From a virus: a stretch of 37,506 bases of DNA. The position numbers and the translations under genes were made by a program. The notes beneath the pieces were generated by a model that saw only the letters and a program-made list of their open reading frames with translations, was not told where the DNA came from and searched no databases. Position 1 is the stretch's first letter; each line of letters starts with the position of its first letter. The stretch spans positions 1 to 37,506 of IMG/VR virus record IMGVR_UViG_3300032093_000379. One strand, given 5' to 3'. Shown in pieces: positions 22,596 to 32,630 of this stretch.

Positions 22596-24117
22596 GCCAA
22601 AAATGGAATATATCGAGAAGCTTTATAAAGGCGGCAAGATCACAAAAGAGACGGCTGCCCGATGTGGCTACGCCGAAGGTGGCTTGGTTGATCCAGCGAA
22701 GATCGATGCGAGTCAGATCGTAATTGATCCATCGGTGATGCAACAAGGTGCCGCGATGCCAGCACCAATGCCCCAAGTTATGCCGCAAGTAAGTGTAAAT
22801 CCATTTAGCGGAATAACTCGCGGGATTGAGAACTTCAGAGAAAAGCTTGCGACAGAGCCAACGCTTGTCGAGGAAGCACGCCAAAAGTACCTTGCTAGTC
22901 AAAATCCTAACTATCAGCTCGCCAGTGCTCCAAGTGGCCAAGCGATGCCAGAAGGTGCCGTCGAGTTAGAGCAGTTTGGTCAAGCGGCGCAAGCACCTAG
23001 TCAGATGCTACCGCAAATGCCTGTAAGCGGTGCTGAGGGCGCTATTGATGCTGCCGTTCGCGCTGGAATGGTTGAGGGTGTTCAGACTGGTGCTGCAATT
23101 CAGACCATGCAGGATACGCTGAAAGCTACAGCCGCCGAAGAGCAGTTAAAAGCGAAAGCCGCGCAGGATGAGTTTAAAGCAAAGCAGCTTGAGATTGAAA
23201 ACCTCGCAATGGAATATCAAAAGGCTGCACCAAATCCGCAAGCCGCAAGAGAGCAATTTTGGGGTGATAAAACTACAGGCCAAAAGATCCTTGGCGGGAT
23301 TGGTCTTATCTTGGGTGCAATGTCGCCAGATGGTATCAATCGATCAGTGCAGTTAATTGAAAAAGCAATCGACCAGAATCTAGATGCTCAGGCAAAAAAG
23401 CAGCAGACGATTGGCAATCTCATGAGCGAAAAACGCTCGCTTTTGAATGATCTTCGAAAGACTTACGGCGATGAGCGCGACGCTCGTTTAGCATTCAAGG
23501 ACTTGGCTTTAAAAACTGCGCAACTTGAGATTGATAAAGTGGCCGCACAAACTAAGAGTGCCAACACTCGCGCCAACTATGCTATTGCAAAAGAAGAGCT
23601 TCAAGGTAAACGGATGGAAATTCAAGCAAAGCTTATGGAGTCAGGCCGCTATCAAGGCATGGTGGCGGGATCGCCTAATTCTGTCACCGCTCAGGTTATG
23701 ACAAAGGTTCCAAAGGAATTACGGGCCGAGGCTTTAAAAGAAGTGGCGGTTTTGCGCTCAATCGAGGCCGCAAAGAAAGACATCCCTCGCGTGTTTAACC
23801 AAATGAAACAGCAGCAGACGGCTAGTGCTCGGTTTGGATCGCCAATTCAGAGCAAAAAGCTTTTAGCTGCAAACGAAGCGCAGCTTTTTCCTATCGTAAA
23901 GCAAATTGTAGGCGAAAGAATGACCGATGCCGATGCTCGAATTATGATTACACCTTACCTGACAAGCTTTTATGAAGGTAATGAAACGGCAGACAAAAAG
24001 GCCGCACTTTTGATTGAGCAGCTAGAGGCGCAAGCCGCAGGTAGGACGCCGCTCTTAAGTGACTTTGGAATTGTGTCGCCACAAAGAACTATCAAGCTAA
24101 AAGAACGGGCCAGGTAA
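22588..24117 (+). CDS. Second ejection-type (internal virion) protein, 509 aa
   Basis: The ATG at 22588 overlaps the preceding gene by 8 bases behind GGGG. Near the N-terminus YAEGGLVDPAKI (from residue 28) repeats a motif of the upstream protein. A Met/Pro/Gln-rich stretch follows. A long coiled coil covers about residues 175-220 (EQLKAKAAQDEFKAKQLEIE), then a short hydrophobic patch (KILGGIGLILGAMS near 233) and more helices to the end. This plan fits internal core proteins that enter the host envelope during DNA delivery. Assignment is by composition and gene order, not by a known motif. Confidence 0.6.
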   Translation: MYKPKMEYIEKLYKGGKITKETAARCGYAEGGLVDPAKIDASQIVIDPSVMQQGAAMPAPMPQVMPQVSVNPFSGITRGIENFREKLATEPTLVEEARQKYLASQNPNYQLASAPSGQAMPEGAVELEQFGQAAQAPSQMLPQMPVSGAEGAIDAAVRAGMVEGVQTGAAIQTMQDTLKATAAEEQLKAKAAQDEFKAKQLEIENLAMEYQKAAPNPQAAREQFWGDKTTGQKILGGIGLILGAMSPDGINRSVQLIEKAIDQNLDAQAKKQQTIGNLMSEKRSLLNDLRKTYGDERDARLAFKDLALKTAQLEIDKVAAQTKSANTRANYAIAKEELQGKRMEIQAKLMESGRYQGMVAGSPNSVTAQVMTKVPKELRAEALKEVAVLRSIEAAKKDIPRVFNQMKQQQTASARFGSPIQSKKLLAANEAQLFPIVKQIVGERMTDADARIMITPYLTSFYEGNETADKKAALLIEQLEAQAAGRTPLLSDFGIVSPQRTIKLKERAR

Positions 24118-27089
24118 TGGATCAAAATCCCACAGAGCAGTCACCGCTTACGCTTTACAACATAGCGACGGGCGCACCAGAGAAGCTGCGTCCAGGTGAG
24201 GCAGAGCAAGCAATTTTAGGCGGTACGCATAGCGTGCCCCGTGGCACTACGATTAACGTCGTTGACCAGAGTGGTGCTTCTGGCGGGATTGATTCGGCTG
24301 ATTTGCTCGATGCTCTTAAGCAGGGCTTTAGAATCGAGTCGCCATTTGAAAAAGTGGTTAACGATTACGCCGAAGACAATAAGGGTTTTAGCGGTGCCGC
24401 AAAGACTGCTGCTTTAAAAGCAGTAAACGAGCTAGGTTTTGGCGTCCCTGAAGTTATCGCAGACGAGGTTCAAGATCCTTTAGAAATCGCTAAACGTAAA
24501 AAGCTAGAGGAAGAGCACGCGGCTGCCGCGGTTCTTGGAACTATTGGCGGGATTGGTGGCTCTCTTCTTTACGGTGGTCCGTTATTTCGTGGAGCTACAA
24601 AAGCAGGGCAAGCGGTAGCCAAGGGCACAACATCCGTTTTAACTCGCGGGCTTGAAAAAGCAGGGGTTCAAGGTGCGAAAGAGATTGCACAAGGGTTAGC
24701 GCCAAAGATCGCAACACAAGCCGCAGCAATGGCCACAGAGGGGGCGATTGTCGCAGCCCCTCGCGCTTTAACTGAAGCAGCTTTTGGTGACACAGATGCC
24801 GCAGCCGAGTCGCTTCTCTGGGGCGCTGGTATTGGTGGAATGCTTGGCGGCTCTATTGCTGCCTCTAGCCCGATATTTAAGAGCGTCGCCAATGTGTATA
24901 AAGGTGTGAAAAACAGTGGAAAAGTGCAGCTTGGTATTGATGACGCCGCAAAAGAGGCAATCATTCGCGAGAGCCCGAAGCCACGAGTAGAGGCGAAAGG
25001 ATTTACGGCTGCGGAAAGTATTGAGCAGAAATTCCCAACACTTCGCTCAAAGGATTACGATTCAATTGTAGCTGACGGTAAAGTCCTTGGCATCGATAAC
25101 CTAACTTACGACGTGCTAAGCGATAGCCCCGCAATGAAAAACTCGATTGGCTCGCTCTCAGAAAGCACCAGCGCAAAAGGTATGGAGCTTAAGCAGCGCA
25201 TTGTCGATAACGCTGCAAAGGTTCAAGAGGGTGTCGAGCAAGCCGTTGGTCGAATAGAAAAAGACGCAATTGAGAAAACTGCCGACACTATCAAGACGCA
25301 AATCGATGACGTGCTGGCAAAAAAGATTGCCACGAAAGATGAGCTTTATGCGCAGAGAGCACAAGAGTTTGACGCTATTGCGTTGACTGACGATGAGACA
25401 CTGAAGGTCTTTGATCGAATCAATAAGGTAGCCGACAAGTGGGGCGCTAAAAACTCAAAGCTTGCGGCTAAGTTTCGAGAGGGTGTTGATAACGAGCTAC
25501 GCGGCACGGTTGATATTACCGGCGAAGTGACAACGCTAGAGTCGTTGATGTCTCAACAATCGGTTATCAATGAGCAGCTTCGCAAGTGGTCACGAGAACC
25601 TGGCGTTATTTCTGGTGCCGTAAAACAAGGCTATCAAGAAATGAAGCGGGTAATAGATGACGAAATTGAAATCATCTTAAAAAATAGATCGGAAGGTCTG
25701 CCAGGTGCCACTCAAGAAGCGCAGGCTATTAAGGGCATTGCCGAGGGCGCAAAGCAAGCCTACATCGAAACAAAGCGACTTCAAGAGACCGTCGCAAAGC
25801 TCTTCGGTGGTAAAGCTGCCGAAAGCCCTGAAACATTTCTTAGAAATCTATTGGACCGATCAGATAAAGGCTTGGTTGATCGCTTGGCAAAGCTTGGCTC
25901 AAGGGAGCTTTTAGAGCTTCAAGCGGTATCGCCAGAGCTTTTTGAATTAGCAAAACAAGCGATGAAAACCAATCTTGTTAGACAGACTGGAAAGTCTGAT
26001 TTTGGTCTTACGACCACAATCGCGAACTATAAAAAAATGGATAAAGGACTAAAAGAAATTGTCTTTAGTCCAGATGAGCGCGCCAAGTTTGAAGCCGCTG
26101 CTCGTTTGTGGCCACGAATGGAAGTCAACTTTAACAAGTCAAAATCAGCCACGACGTTTATGTTCAATCGTTCGCTCGTTCGCAAAGTGCAGGACATGGT
26201 TGAGAGTGCAGCACTTGATCCAATTCAGGCAAAGGCTATGGACGCTGCGATGGGTGGCACGTCTGCAATCCCGCAAACTCAAAAGCTTATGTCTGCCGCT
26301 TTTAAAGTAATCGAGAAAACAGACGAGGCAGTCGAGGCACTTCTCACCAAAGCCCCTAAAGCTGTAAATCGTCAGCGCGTAAGACTTGGCTCTATTTTAG
26401 AGCGCGTGGTTAACGACTCAAAGCCTAAAGGTCGAAAGCAGTCTGAGAGCGAAGATCCACAGGAGCTTTTAAAAGAATTTGCTGAAAGTGCTAGCGAAAT
26501 CGTATCAAACCCAGATGCGGGTTTTGAGCGTTTGGATGAGCTTTTTGGTGGTTTTGGAAACATGGGCGCACCTGAAACTGCGATGAAAGCGCAAGCAAAA
26601 GCAGTTCAAGCAATGGGCTACCTTTACCAGAATTTGCCAACGCTTATTAATCCTGTAAATAGCTTTGACGCGAAACAGCTTCCAAGGGTGCCGGAGAGCG
26701 AAATCGCAGCATTTGAGCGACGTTTAGAAGTTGTTGAAAATCCGATGATTGTACCGCAAAGACTTTTAGATGGCACGTTATCGCGCGAGCACGTCGAGAC
26801 GCTTAAAGCGGTTTACCCTTCAATGTATTCGATGATTCAGACGCAAGCGACAGAGACGGTTTTGCGCGAGGGAATTGAAAACGGCGATTATTCCGACCGA
26901 ATGAAGCTAGCGTTACTTTTGGGCATCGATACGCACGCTAGCTTATCGTCGCAATCGATTCTAAAACTTCAAGAGTTATCGATGAGACAGCAAGAATCGG
27001 CGACAAACCAGCCAGCGCCAAGCTCGAAGCAAGGAAACACTTTAGCCGAGCGCACCATGACTGAGGGCCAGAAACAGCAAATGACTTGA
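24117..27089 (+). CDS. Large ejection-type (internal virion) protein, 990 aa
   Basis: The ATG at 24117 overlaps the upstream stop by one base. The N-terminal 90 residues are a beta/helix mix (GASGGIDSADLLDALKQGFR). Two Gly/Ala-rich hydrophobic stretches lie near residues 134-155 (VLGTIGGIGGSLLYGG) and 229-250 (WGAGIGGMLGGSIAAS) and could insert into a membrane. The remaining 700 residues are long helices. As the third and largest gene of the internal block it corresponds in position to T7 gp16 or P22 gp16-like proteins. No lysozyme motif was seen. It ends in a Ser/Gln-rich tail. Confidence 0.65.
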   Translation: MDQNPTEQSPLTLYNIATGAPEKLRPGEAEQAILGGTHSVPRGTTINVVDQSGASGGIDSADLLDALKQGFRIESPFEKVVNDYAEDNKGFSGAAKTAALKAVNELGFGVPEVIADEVQDPLEIAKRKKLEEEHAAAAVLGTIGGIGGSLLYGGPLFRGATKAGQAVAKGTTSVLTRGLEKAGVQGAKEIAQGLAPKIATQAAAMATEGAIVAAPRALTEAAFGDTDAAAESLLWGAGIGGMLGGSIAASSPIFKSVANVYKGVKNSGKVQLGIDDAAKEAIIRESPKPRVEAKGFTAAESIEQKFPTLRSKDYDSIVADGKVLGIDNLTYDVLSDSPAMKNSIGSLSESTSAKGMELKQRIVDNAAKVQEGVEQAVGRIEKDAIEKTADTIKTQIDDVLAKKIATKDELYAQRAQEFDAIALTDDETLKVFDRINKVADKWGAKNSKLAAKFREGVDNELRGTVDITGEVTTLESLMSQQSVINEQLRKWSREPGVISGAVKQGYQEMKRVIDDEIEIILKNRSEGLPGATQEAQAIKGIAEGAKQAYIETKRLQETVAKLFGGKAAESPETFLRNLLDRSDKGLVDRLAKLGSRELLELQAVSPELFELAKQAMKTNLVRQTGKSDFGLTTTIANYKKMDKGLKEIVFSPDERAKFEAAARLWPRMEVNFNKSKSATTFMFNRSLVRKVQDMVESAALDPIQAKAMDAAMGGTSAIPQTQKLMSAAFKVIEKTDEAVEALLTKAPKAVNRQRVRLGSILERVVNDSKPKGRKQSESEDPQELLKEFAESASEIVSNPDAGFERLDELFGGFGNMGAPETAMKAQAKAVQAMGYLYQNLPTLINPVNSFDAKQLPRVPESEIAAFERRLEVVENPMIVPQRLLDGTLSREHVETLKAVYPSMYSMIQTQATETVLREGIENGDYSDRMKLALLLGIDTHASLSSQSILKLQELSMRQQESATNQPAPSSKQGNTLAERTMTEGQKQQMT

Positions 27090-27165
27090 TTGAATGGCAC
27101 ATTGATGCCGATGATTATTTAAACTTTAGCGGCTGATCGTCGCTTTAGCCTGAAAAGAGGGGTAA

Positions 27166-27510
27166 ATGAGTCGTAAGAATATTCTTGAGCCTTACACCAT
27201 ATTTGATGCCGAAGAAATGACAGGCACGGCGACAATCACAAGCCCCTCAACGGGCATCAAATACCTCGACAATATCGCAATCGATCTTTCTTGGACCGGC
27301 ACTCCAACCGGAACTTTTTCTGTCGAGGGTTCTTTAGACGGTTCCACGTGGAACGAACTAGGTTTTGGTACTTCTATCGCGGCTGCGGGTGCGGCTGGCG
27401 ATCATCAAATTTACATTAATCAAGCACCTTTTCACTATATCAGAGTTCAATACACGAATGCTTCTGGTGATGGCGCTTTATCTGGCAAATTAGCCGCGAA
27501 GATGGTGTAA
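27166..27510 (+). CDS. Small beta-sandwich protein, 114 aa (copy A of pair)
   Basis: GAGGGG precedes ATG 27166. The product starts MSRKNILEPYTIFDAEEMTG and has an all-beta pattern with GTFSVEGSLDGSTWNELGF and HYIRVQYTNASGDGALSGKL. A related protein is encoded at 32007 with the same plan (NLEPYRLVNAQSM, TGSLAIQMSNDRANWVNVP, KWIRVVYTRTSGSGTLD). The pair brackets two large fibre genes, so these are probably fibre- or head-associated virion proteins. The 76-base gap before the gene shows only weak short inverted repeats. Confidence 0.65.
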   Translation: MSRKNILEPYTIFDAEEMTGTATITSPSTGIKYLDNIAIDLSWTGTPTGTFSVEGSLDGSTWNELGFGTSIAAAGAAGDHQIYINQAPFHYIRVQYTNASGDGALSGKLAAKMV

Positions 27511-27511
27511 C

Positions 27512-29917
27512 ATGGCAGTTTATTTTTGGCCAATTTCTAGCGGTGGTGGCGGCGGCGGTGGCGGTGATGCTTCGGCGGCAAACCAGACGCTTCAGATCAC
27601 TCAAGCCACTCAAACCAATACAAGACTTAACAACGTCACTGGCACAGACGGCGCGTCTGCACCAGCGAACGCTTTTGTTATGGGTGGCGTCACTTCCGGC
27701 GGTACTTTTCAAACTTTTGAGACAAACGCTTCTGGTCACCTGAACATTGCAGACGGTGGCGGCTCTATAACCGTTGACGGTCCATTAACAGATGCGCAAT
27801 TAAGAGCAAGCTCGGTCCCTGTCTCTGCTGCATCGTTACCATTGCCAGCCGGTGCTGCAACTGAAACTACTTTGGCGGCTGCAAACGCTAAGCTTCCGGC
27901 TTTGGTTGGTGGCCGCATTCCGATGCTTCCGTATTCTACAAAAGATGACGGGACGGTCCAGCCGGTTCAAGCTACGGAAAACGGCGCTCTCAATGTTGGC
28001 AACGCTTATAAGAAATTCCGCGACGGGTTTGCATCGCTTGCGCAAGGTGCCTCGCCAGATCCTGCGATTTGGGATACCGCTTGGGAAAACCAAGGGACTG
28101 GCTTTGCGACAAGGGCCGGTGATGCCCAGGGCTCAAGTTATTTAAAAATTTCGGCCTGCCCGCTAACTGCCGACTCGCAGTTTACAATGACTACCGTTCG
28201 AACCTTTAAATACCCGATGCGCTTTATTAATATGCTATCGATTTCCCAGCGTATTATTGGCCAAGAGTTTGAGGTTTCGATTGTCGGCGTTGACGGTTCA
28301 AGTGTTATCGAGACACTGACTCCAAAAACTGATTTAACTATTTCGGGCACCGTTTCAATTACTTCAAACGTCGCGACGATTAACTTCGCATCGGCGCATG
28401 GTCTCAAGACATCCGATCGCGTTTTGCTTGTTGGAAACACTGAGCGTCGATTAAACGTCGGTCCAGTATCGGTGACGGTTGTTACCGCTACGCAGATCAC
28501 CGTGCCTTGCACACTGACAAACGGAACTTACACCGCTGGCGGCGTAGTCCGTTGGGCTGATCCCTTGGCTTATGCGCGAAACGGCGCTGGTCTTTTGCAC
28601 GAAAATGCTACGGCGACAAACGCCACGTTCATGACTCGTCGAAACGGTTTCAACACTAGACTTTTAAACTCAACAATCGTTACCACGGCAAACGCAACGA
28701 CTGTAAACTACGCAGATCCATTTCTTGCGACATCGATGAATCAGATCGTCGCAAATCAAGAGGAATTTACACTTATTCCAAGATCGCCGGACGCCGTTAC
28801 AGCTCCGAGCGCACCGCTGAAGTGGAATCAGAATCTGCCGGACGAGGAGCTTGAATATAAAATTCGGCTTCGCGCAAAGAACCTAAGCAATTTCACTCGT
28901 CCTATTGCTCGCATTACAGCAATTGCAAAAACGGGCACAACGACTGCGACCGTTACAACGGATGTAGCGCATGGTCTCGCTACGACTGACTTTGTCCAAA
29001 TTTACGGTGTTCGAGATATCACGAATTTTCCGAACCTCACTGCCCTAACAGCAGTCGCTTCAATTGTTTCGCCGACACAGTTCACGATCATTATAGGTGC
29101 AGCGGTTACTGCATCGAGCGCAGGTGGGACTGTATTCCTCAACCAAGGATCTGTCTTAGCTTCCGGTATCTCGGCAATTAACGTCCAGTCGATTTCGCGC
29201 GCAAGTAATATTTTATCTTTGGTTGGTAACACGTCTTGGACTGGTTATCTGCCTGGTGAGACGATTCATCTTTACGGTTGTGATGCGACCTCGATGGGCC
29301 TTTACGACGGCGCTTACAAGGTCTTGCGTATCAACACGACGACTCTCGAACTTGAATCGGTTGGATCTGATTTTGGTTCGATTAACTGCGGCGGCGCGAT
29401 TATGCGTCGAACTGATTTTAGAATACACACCGTTGCAGAAATTGAACACACAAGGCTTATTGCAGAATTAGCAAGTGGCCAGGGCTCGGCTGATAACTCC
29501 AAAGCGGTGCCAGTTAACGTGCCGGGCTCCGTTACCGTAACTGCGTCCAACTTATCAACTAACTTAGCTCAGGCTAACGGCGTTGCGGTACTTATGGGCG
29601 CAGGTCCAACCGGTACAGGTTCGCTGCGTACCACAGTCGCAAACGTCGCGACCGCAGTGTTAGCAAACGTGGCTGGCTCGGCTACAAGTGTCACGCTTCT
29701 AGCGTCAGCCGCTGCTCGGATGGGTGCTACATTCGCAAATGATAGTACGGCGACTTTATATTTAAAGCTCGGCGCGACTGCCAGCACAACAAGCTACACC
29801 GTTTTAATTCCACCTGGTGGCTATTATGAACTGCCTGGATACGGTGGCATTTATTCAGGTGTTATTGATGGGATTTGGTCTTCTGCCGCCGGCAACTGCC
29901 GAGTAACAAGTTGGTAA
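27512..29917 (+). CDS. Tail fibre/spike-type protein, 801 aa
   Basis: The product starts with a short hydrophobic segment and an eight-glycine run (residues 11-18), followed by DASAANQTLQITQATQTNTR, a common opening of phage fibre proteins. The rest is beta-rich and low in charged residues. Two segments, ASAHGLKTSDRVLLVG near residue 293 and VAHGLATTDFVQIYG near 485, repeat a small beta module that also occurs once in the next gene. It ends with a compact domain (YYELPGYGGIYSGVIDGIWS). The likely role is a receptor-binding or adhesin fibre, from composition and place. Confidence 0.65.
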   Translation: MAVYFWPISSGGGGGGGGDASAANQTLQITQATQTNTRLNNVTGTDGASAPANAFVMGGVTSGGTFQTFETNASGHLNIADGGGSITVDGPLTDAQLRASSVPVSAASLPLPAGAATETTLAAANAKLPALVGGRIPMLPYSTKDDGTVQPVQATENGALNVGNAYKKFRDGFASLAQGASPDPAIWDTAWENQGTGFATRAGDAQGSSYLKISACPLTADSQFTMTTVRTFKYPMRFINMLSISQRIIGQEFEVSIVGVDGSSVIETLTPKTDLTISGTVSITSNVATINFASAHGLKTSDRVLLVGNTERRLNVGPVSVTVVTATQITVPCTLTNGTYTAGGVVRWADPLAYARNGAGLLHENATATNATFMTRRNGFNTRLLNSTIVTTANATTVNYADPFLATSMNQIVANQEEFTLIPRSPDAVTAPSAPLKWNQNLPDEELEYKIRLRAKNLSNFTRPIARITAIAKTGTTTATVTTDVAHGLATTDFVQIYGVRDITNFPNLTALTAVASIVSPTQFTIIIGAAVTASSAGGTVFLNQGSVLASGISAINVQSISRASNILSLVGNTSWTGYLPGETIHLYGCDATSMGLYDGAYKVLRINTTTLELESVGSDFGSINCGGAIMRRTDFRIHTVAEIEHTRLIAELASGQGSADNSKAVPVNVPGSVTVTASNLSTNLAQANGVAVLMGAGPTGTGSLRTTVANVATAVLANVAGSATSVTLLASAAARMGATFANDSTATLYLKLGATASTTSYTVLIPPGGYYELPGYGGIYSGVIDGIWSSAAGNCRVTSW

Positions 29918-29920
29918 TTT

Positions 29921-31990
29921 ATGCCTATATACAATAGCCAATCAGCGCAGACGATCAACGACCAGAAAATTTCGCCGGTAAACTATTTAACCAATAGTAC
30001 GGCGGAGCTAACAACCGCACCGTGGGCAACTTATGCGCTCGCGGAAGCTGTAACCTTTCAAGACACAGGCGACACTGTAACGCTTGCGGCCCACGGTCTG
30101 ACGGATGGCACGGCAATATCATTTTCAGTTATCACGAGTACGACCGGCATTTCAATTAACACGCTTTATTATGTCGTAGGTTCAACCACTAACACATTCC
30201 AAGTTGCCACAACCGTAGGTGGCACAGCACTGCCTTTAACTACTAACGGCACAGGCACCTTGCTTCGCTCAGTTCCCGTCACTGGCACAGGTGGTACGCC
30301 AAGCGTAACTTTCATTCGTCAAACAACATCGCCAATTGCTAACTCGGCAATGTTTCAATTCGTTAAAGATGCAGCAAACCGCATGGGGCAGGGCTCTGGT
30401 TATCCATTTACTATTGCCGCCGGAGACCAGGGCAAGATGCTGCAAATCGGAGCCATGTATAGCATTGCGTCGGGCACTTATGTAACTGGCGATGTGACGA
30501 TGTATATTTACGACGTGACAAATAACCGAATCATTCAGCCGAGCGGTTTTCAGGTTGAGAACGTCGGGGTTATTAGTAATTTGAGCGGCACATTCCAGAC
30601 GGCGATTAACAGCACGAGCTACCGTCTTTGTTTTCATGTAGCCACTGTTAGTGCCATTGCCTACACGCTGAACTTCACACGCTTCACGCTAGGACCACAG
30701 GTAGTGCCGCTTGGTGCGCCTGTTACCGATTGGGTTAGCTATACACCAACTGGAAGCTGGGTTACTAACAGCACTTATTCAGGTCGTTGGCGTCGCGTTG
30801 GAGATCACCTCGAGTATCAAATAAGAGTCGCATTGAGTGGCGCGCCTACTGCCACATCGTTGACAATAAATCATTTACCAGCAGGTTTGTCGGTAGACAC
30901 GGCAAAGATACCTGGCACAAATACGAACGGCGGGATACCTGTCGGCGTTGCTTCGATGGTGAGCGGTGGATCTGCTTTTAATGGAAGTGCTTACTATAAC
31001 GGTGCTAATATCGCAGTAGTGACTAGTGGCGCGACATCGTCCTATACTTCAGCGGTTAACGTAAATGCGACAATCCCAGCAACATTTGCAACTAACGATT
31101 ATGTAGAAGTTAAAGGCTCCACGCCAATTTCCGGCTGGTCGTCTAGCACAGTGGTTAGCTCGAGTGCGGATACACGGGTAGTAGCTTCAAGCCGCAACAC
31201 GCTTTCTTCTACGACAATCACGCTAAACACGGCGCTTAACTTTACGACTCTTGGTTTCGATACGACTGGAAGCTTCAGTTCAGCGACTACTTACACAGTT
31301 CCAGTGCCAGGAATTTACAGAGTGACGGCAACTGGATTTACTTTAGCGTCAGGTACTGCAAACCTAAACGTAAGAGTAAATGGCGTCGACCGCGCGTTAT
31401 TGACTGCAATTGGAACGGCGAGAAATTCCGGTAGCGCAGTAATCAATGTGATTGCGGGTGACGCACTTACAATAGTTTCGGATACATCCGTAACCGCATC
31501 TTCAACCGCCGCGATCGCGGTTTACATCGAGCGAATTTCAGGCCCCAGCCAGATTGCTGCGAGCGAGGTTATTGCCTGCCGTTATACTAACACTGCCGCA
31601 ACAGTCTATGGCAATGGACCCACGACGGTTACTATAGCGACTAGAGACTACGACACACATAATGCGTTTGCATCCAACACGTTTACGGCGCCAGCTCCTG
31701 GTTTTTATTACATTCGCTCTCAAGTTAGGGGGAGTGCAAACCAGGTTTCAACCGCTGAATTGCGACTAGAGGCCAGAAAAAATGCATCGACAAGTTACTT
31801 GATTGCAGCTCAACTTTTTGAAGCGGCTGGCAACCAAAACTATACAATAGGTGGCTCTTGTCAGTTGAGCTTACTTGCGGGCGAAACTGTCGATATAAGA
31901 TTCACGACAACTTTTTCCGGCAACGTCACGGCTTCAACTACAGACAATCAAACGTATGTAGAAATCCACCGCATCGGCGGTGTGATGTGA
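29921..31990 (+). CDS. Tail fibre protein with two C1q-like C-terminal domains, 689 aa
   Basis: The gene starts three bases after the previous stop. An AHGL beta module occurs near residue 55 (LAAHGLTDGTAISFS). The C-terminal third holds two jelly-roll domains of the C1q/TNF type, at about residues 445-543 (TYTVPVPGIYRVTATGF ... INVIAGDALTIVSD ... VYIERI) and 547-689 (FTAPAPGFYYIRSQVRG ... LSLLAGETVDIRF ... TYVEIHRIGG). C1q-like domains trimerise and often bind carbohydrate or protein receptors. Having two in tandem suggests one duplicated from the other and then diverged. No S74 or autocleavage motif is present. Confidence 0.75.
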   Translation: MPIYNSQSAQTINDQKISPVNYLTNSTAELTTAPWATYALAEAVTFQDTGDTVTLAAHGLTDGTAISFSVITSTTGISINTLYYVVGSTTNTFQVATTVGGTALPLTTNGTGTLLRSVPVTGTGGTPSVTFIRQTTSPIANSAMFQFVKDAANRMGQGSGYPFTIAAGDQGKMLQIGAMYSIASGTYVTGDVTMYIYDVTNNRIIQPSGFQVENVGVISNLSGTFQTAINSTSYRLCFHVATVSAIAYTLNFTRFTLGPQVVPLGAPVTDWVSYTPTGSWVTNSTYSGRWRRVGDHLEYQIRVALSGAPTATSLTINHLPAGLSVDTAKIPGTNTNGGIPVGVASMVSGGSAFNGSAYYNGANIAVVTSGATSSYTSAVNVNATIPATFATNDYVEVKGSTPISGWSSSTVVSSSADTRVVASSRNTLSSTTITLNTALNFTTLGFDTTGSFSSATTYTVPVPGIYRVTATGFTLASGTANLNVRVNGVDRALLTAIGTARNSGSAVINVIAGDALTIVSDTSVTASSTAAIAVYIERISGPSQIAASEVIACRYTNTAATVYGNGPTTVTIATRDYDTHNAFASNTFTAPAPGFYYIRSQVRGSANQVSTAELRLEARKNASTSYLIAAQLFEAAGNQNYTIGGSCQLSLLAGETVDIRFTTTFSGNVTASTTDNQTYVEIHRIGGVM

Positions 31991-32006
31991 TGAAAAAGGG
32001 GATCAA

Positions 32007-32363
32007 ATGAAAAGCAATCTTGAGCCATATAGACTTGTAAACGCACAAAGCATGGCCTCGACGATCACAAGCGAAGTGTTTGAGGCAATTGCCTATTTCG
32101 GTCTTGCTGTGCAGTACAAAGTTTCTAGTGGCTCGTCTCCGACGGGATCGCTCGCGATCCAAATGAGTAACGATAGGGCTAACTGGGTTAACGTTCCAAC
32201 GGATACCGTGAAAGCAGTAAACCCAGTGGCTATCACGGCTAACGTTGATGGTTTTTGGCTTTACCAGGACATTATTCCGATGAAGTGGATTCGCGTAGTT
32301 TATACCCGCACGAGCGGCAGCGGTACTTTAGACGTTTGGGCTAGTGGTGTTCGATTAGCATAA
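32007..32363 (+). CDS. Small beta-sandwich protein, 118 aa (copy B of pair)
   Basis: AAAGGGG precedes ATG 32007. The product shares its plan and key residues with the protein encoded at 27166: the N-terminal LEPYRLVNAQSM, the middle TGSLAIQMSNDRANW, and the end KWIRVVYTRTSGSGTLDVWA. Sequence identity is low, so the duplication is old. It is the last gene of the fibre block and lies before the lysis genes. Confidence 0.65.
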   Translation: MKSNLEPYRLVNAQSMASTITSEVFEAIAYFGLAVQYKVSSGSSPTGSLAIQMSNDRANWVNVPTDTVKAVNPVAITANVDGFWLYQDIIPMKWIRVVYTRTSGSGTLDVWASGVRLA

Positions 32364-32372
32364 GGGGGCAAT

Positions 32373-32630
32373 ATGGAAGCGGCCTTGATAGCATTTTTAG
32401 AAAAAGCAGCAGCAGATTACCCGTGGCTTTTAATGACCTTAATGGTGATGGGTCTTTTGCGCCTTATCAATAAACCACTCTTTGCTTTTTGGCGCAGTTA
32501 TGTGCAGTCAACGCCGGACCTAAAAGACGATGCTTTTTTAGATAAGGTCGAGGCTTCGCCGGTCTGGAAAGCTGTGCTTTTTGTGATCGATTGGACTGCG
32601 TCTGTGAAGTTACCGCCTAAAAAACCATGA
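32373..32630 (+). CDS. Putative holin-type membrane protein, 85 aa
   Basis: AAGGGGG precedes ATG 32373. Residues 16-35 (YPWLLMTLMVMGLLRLINKP) form one clear transmembrane segment, and residues 65-76 (WKAVLFVIDWTA) a weaker second. Charged linkers separate them and the tail is basic (KLPPKKP). Small size, membrane character and position just before a lipoprotein and a peptidoglycan hydrolase suggest a holin. Other small lysis or virion membrane proteins are possible. Confidence 0.5.
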   Translation: MEAALIAFLEKAAADYPWLLMTLMVMGLLRLINKPLFAFWRSYVQSTPDLKDDAFLDKVEASPVWKAVLFVIDWTASVKLPPKKP

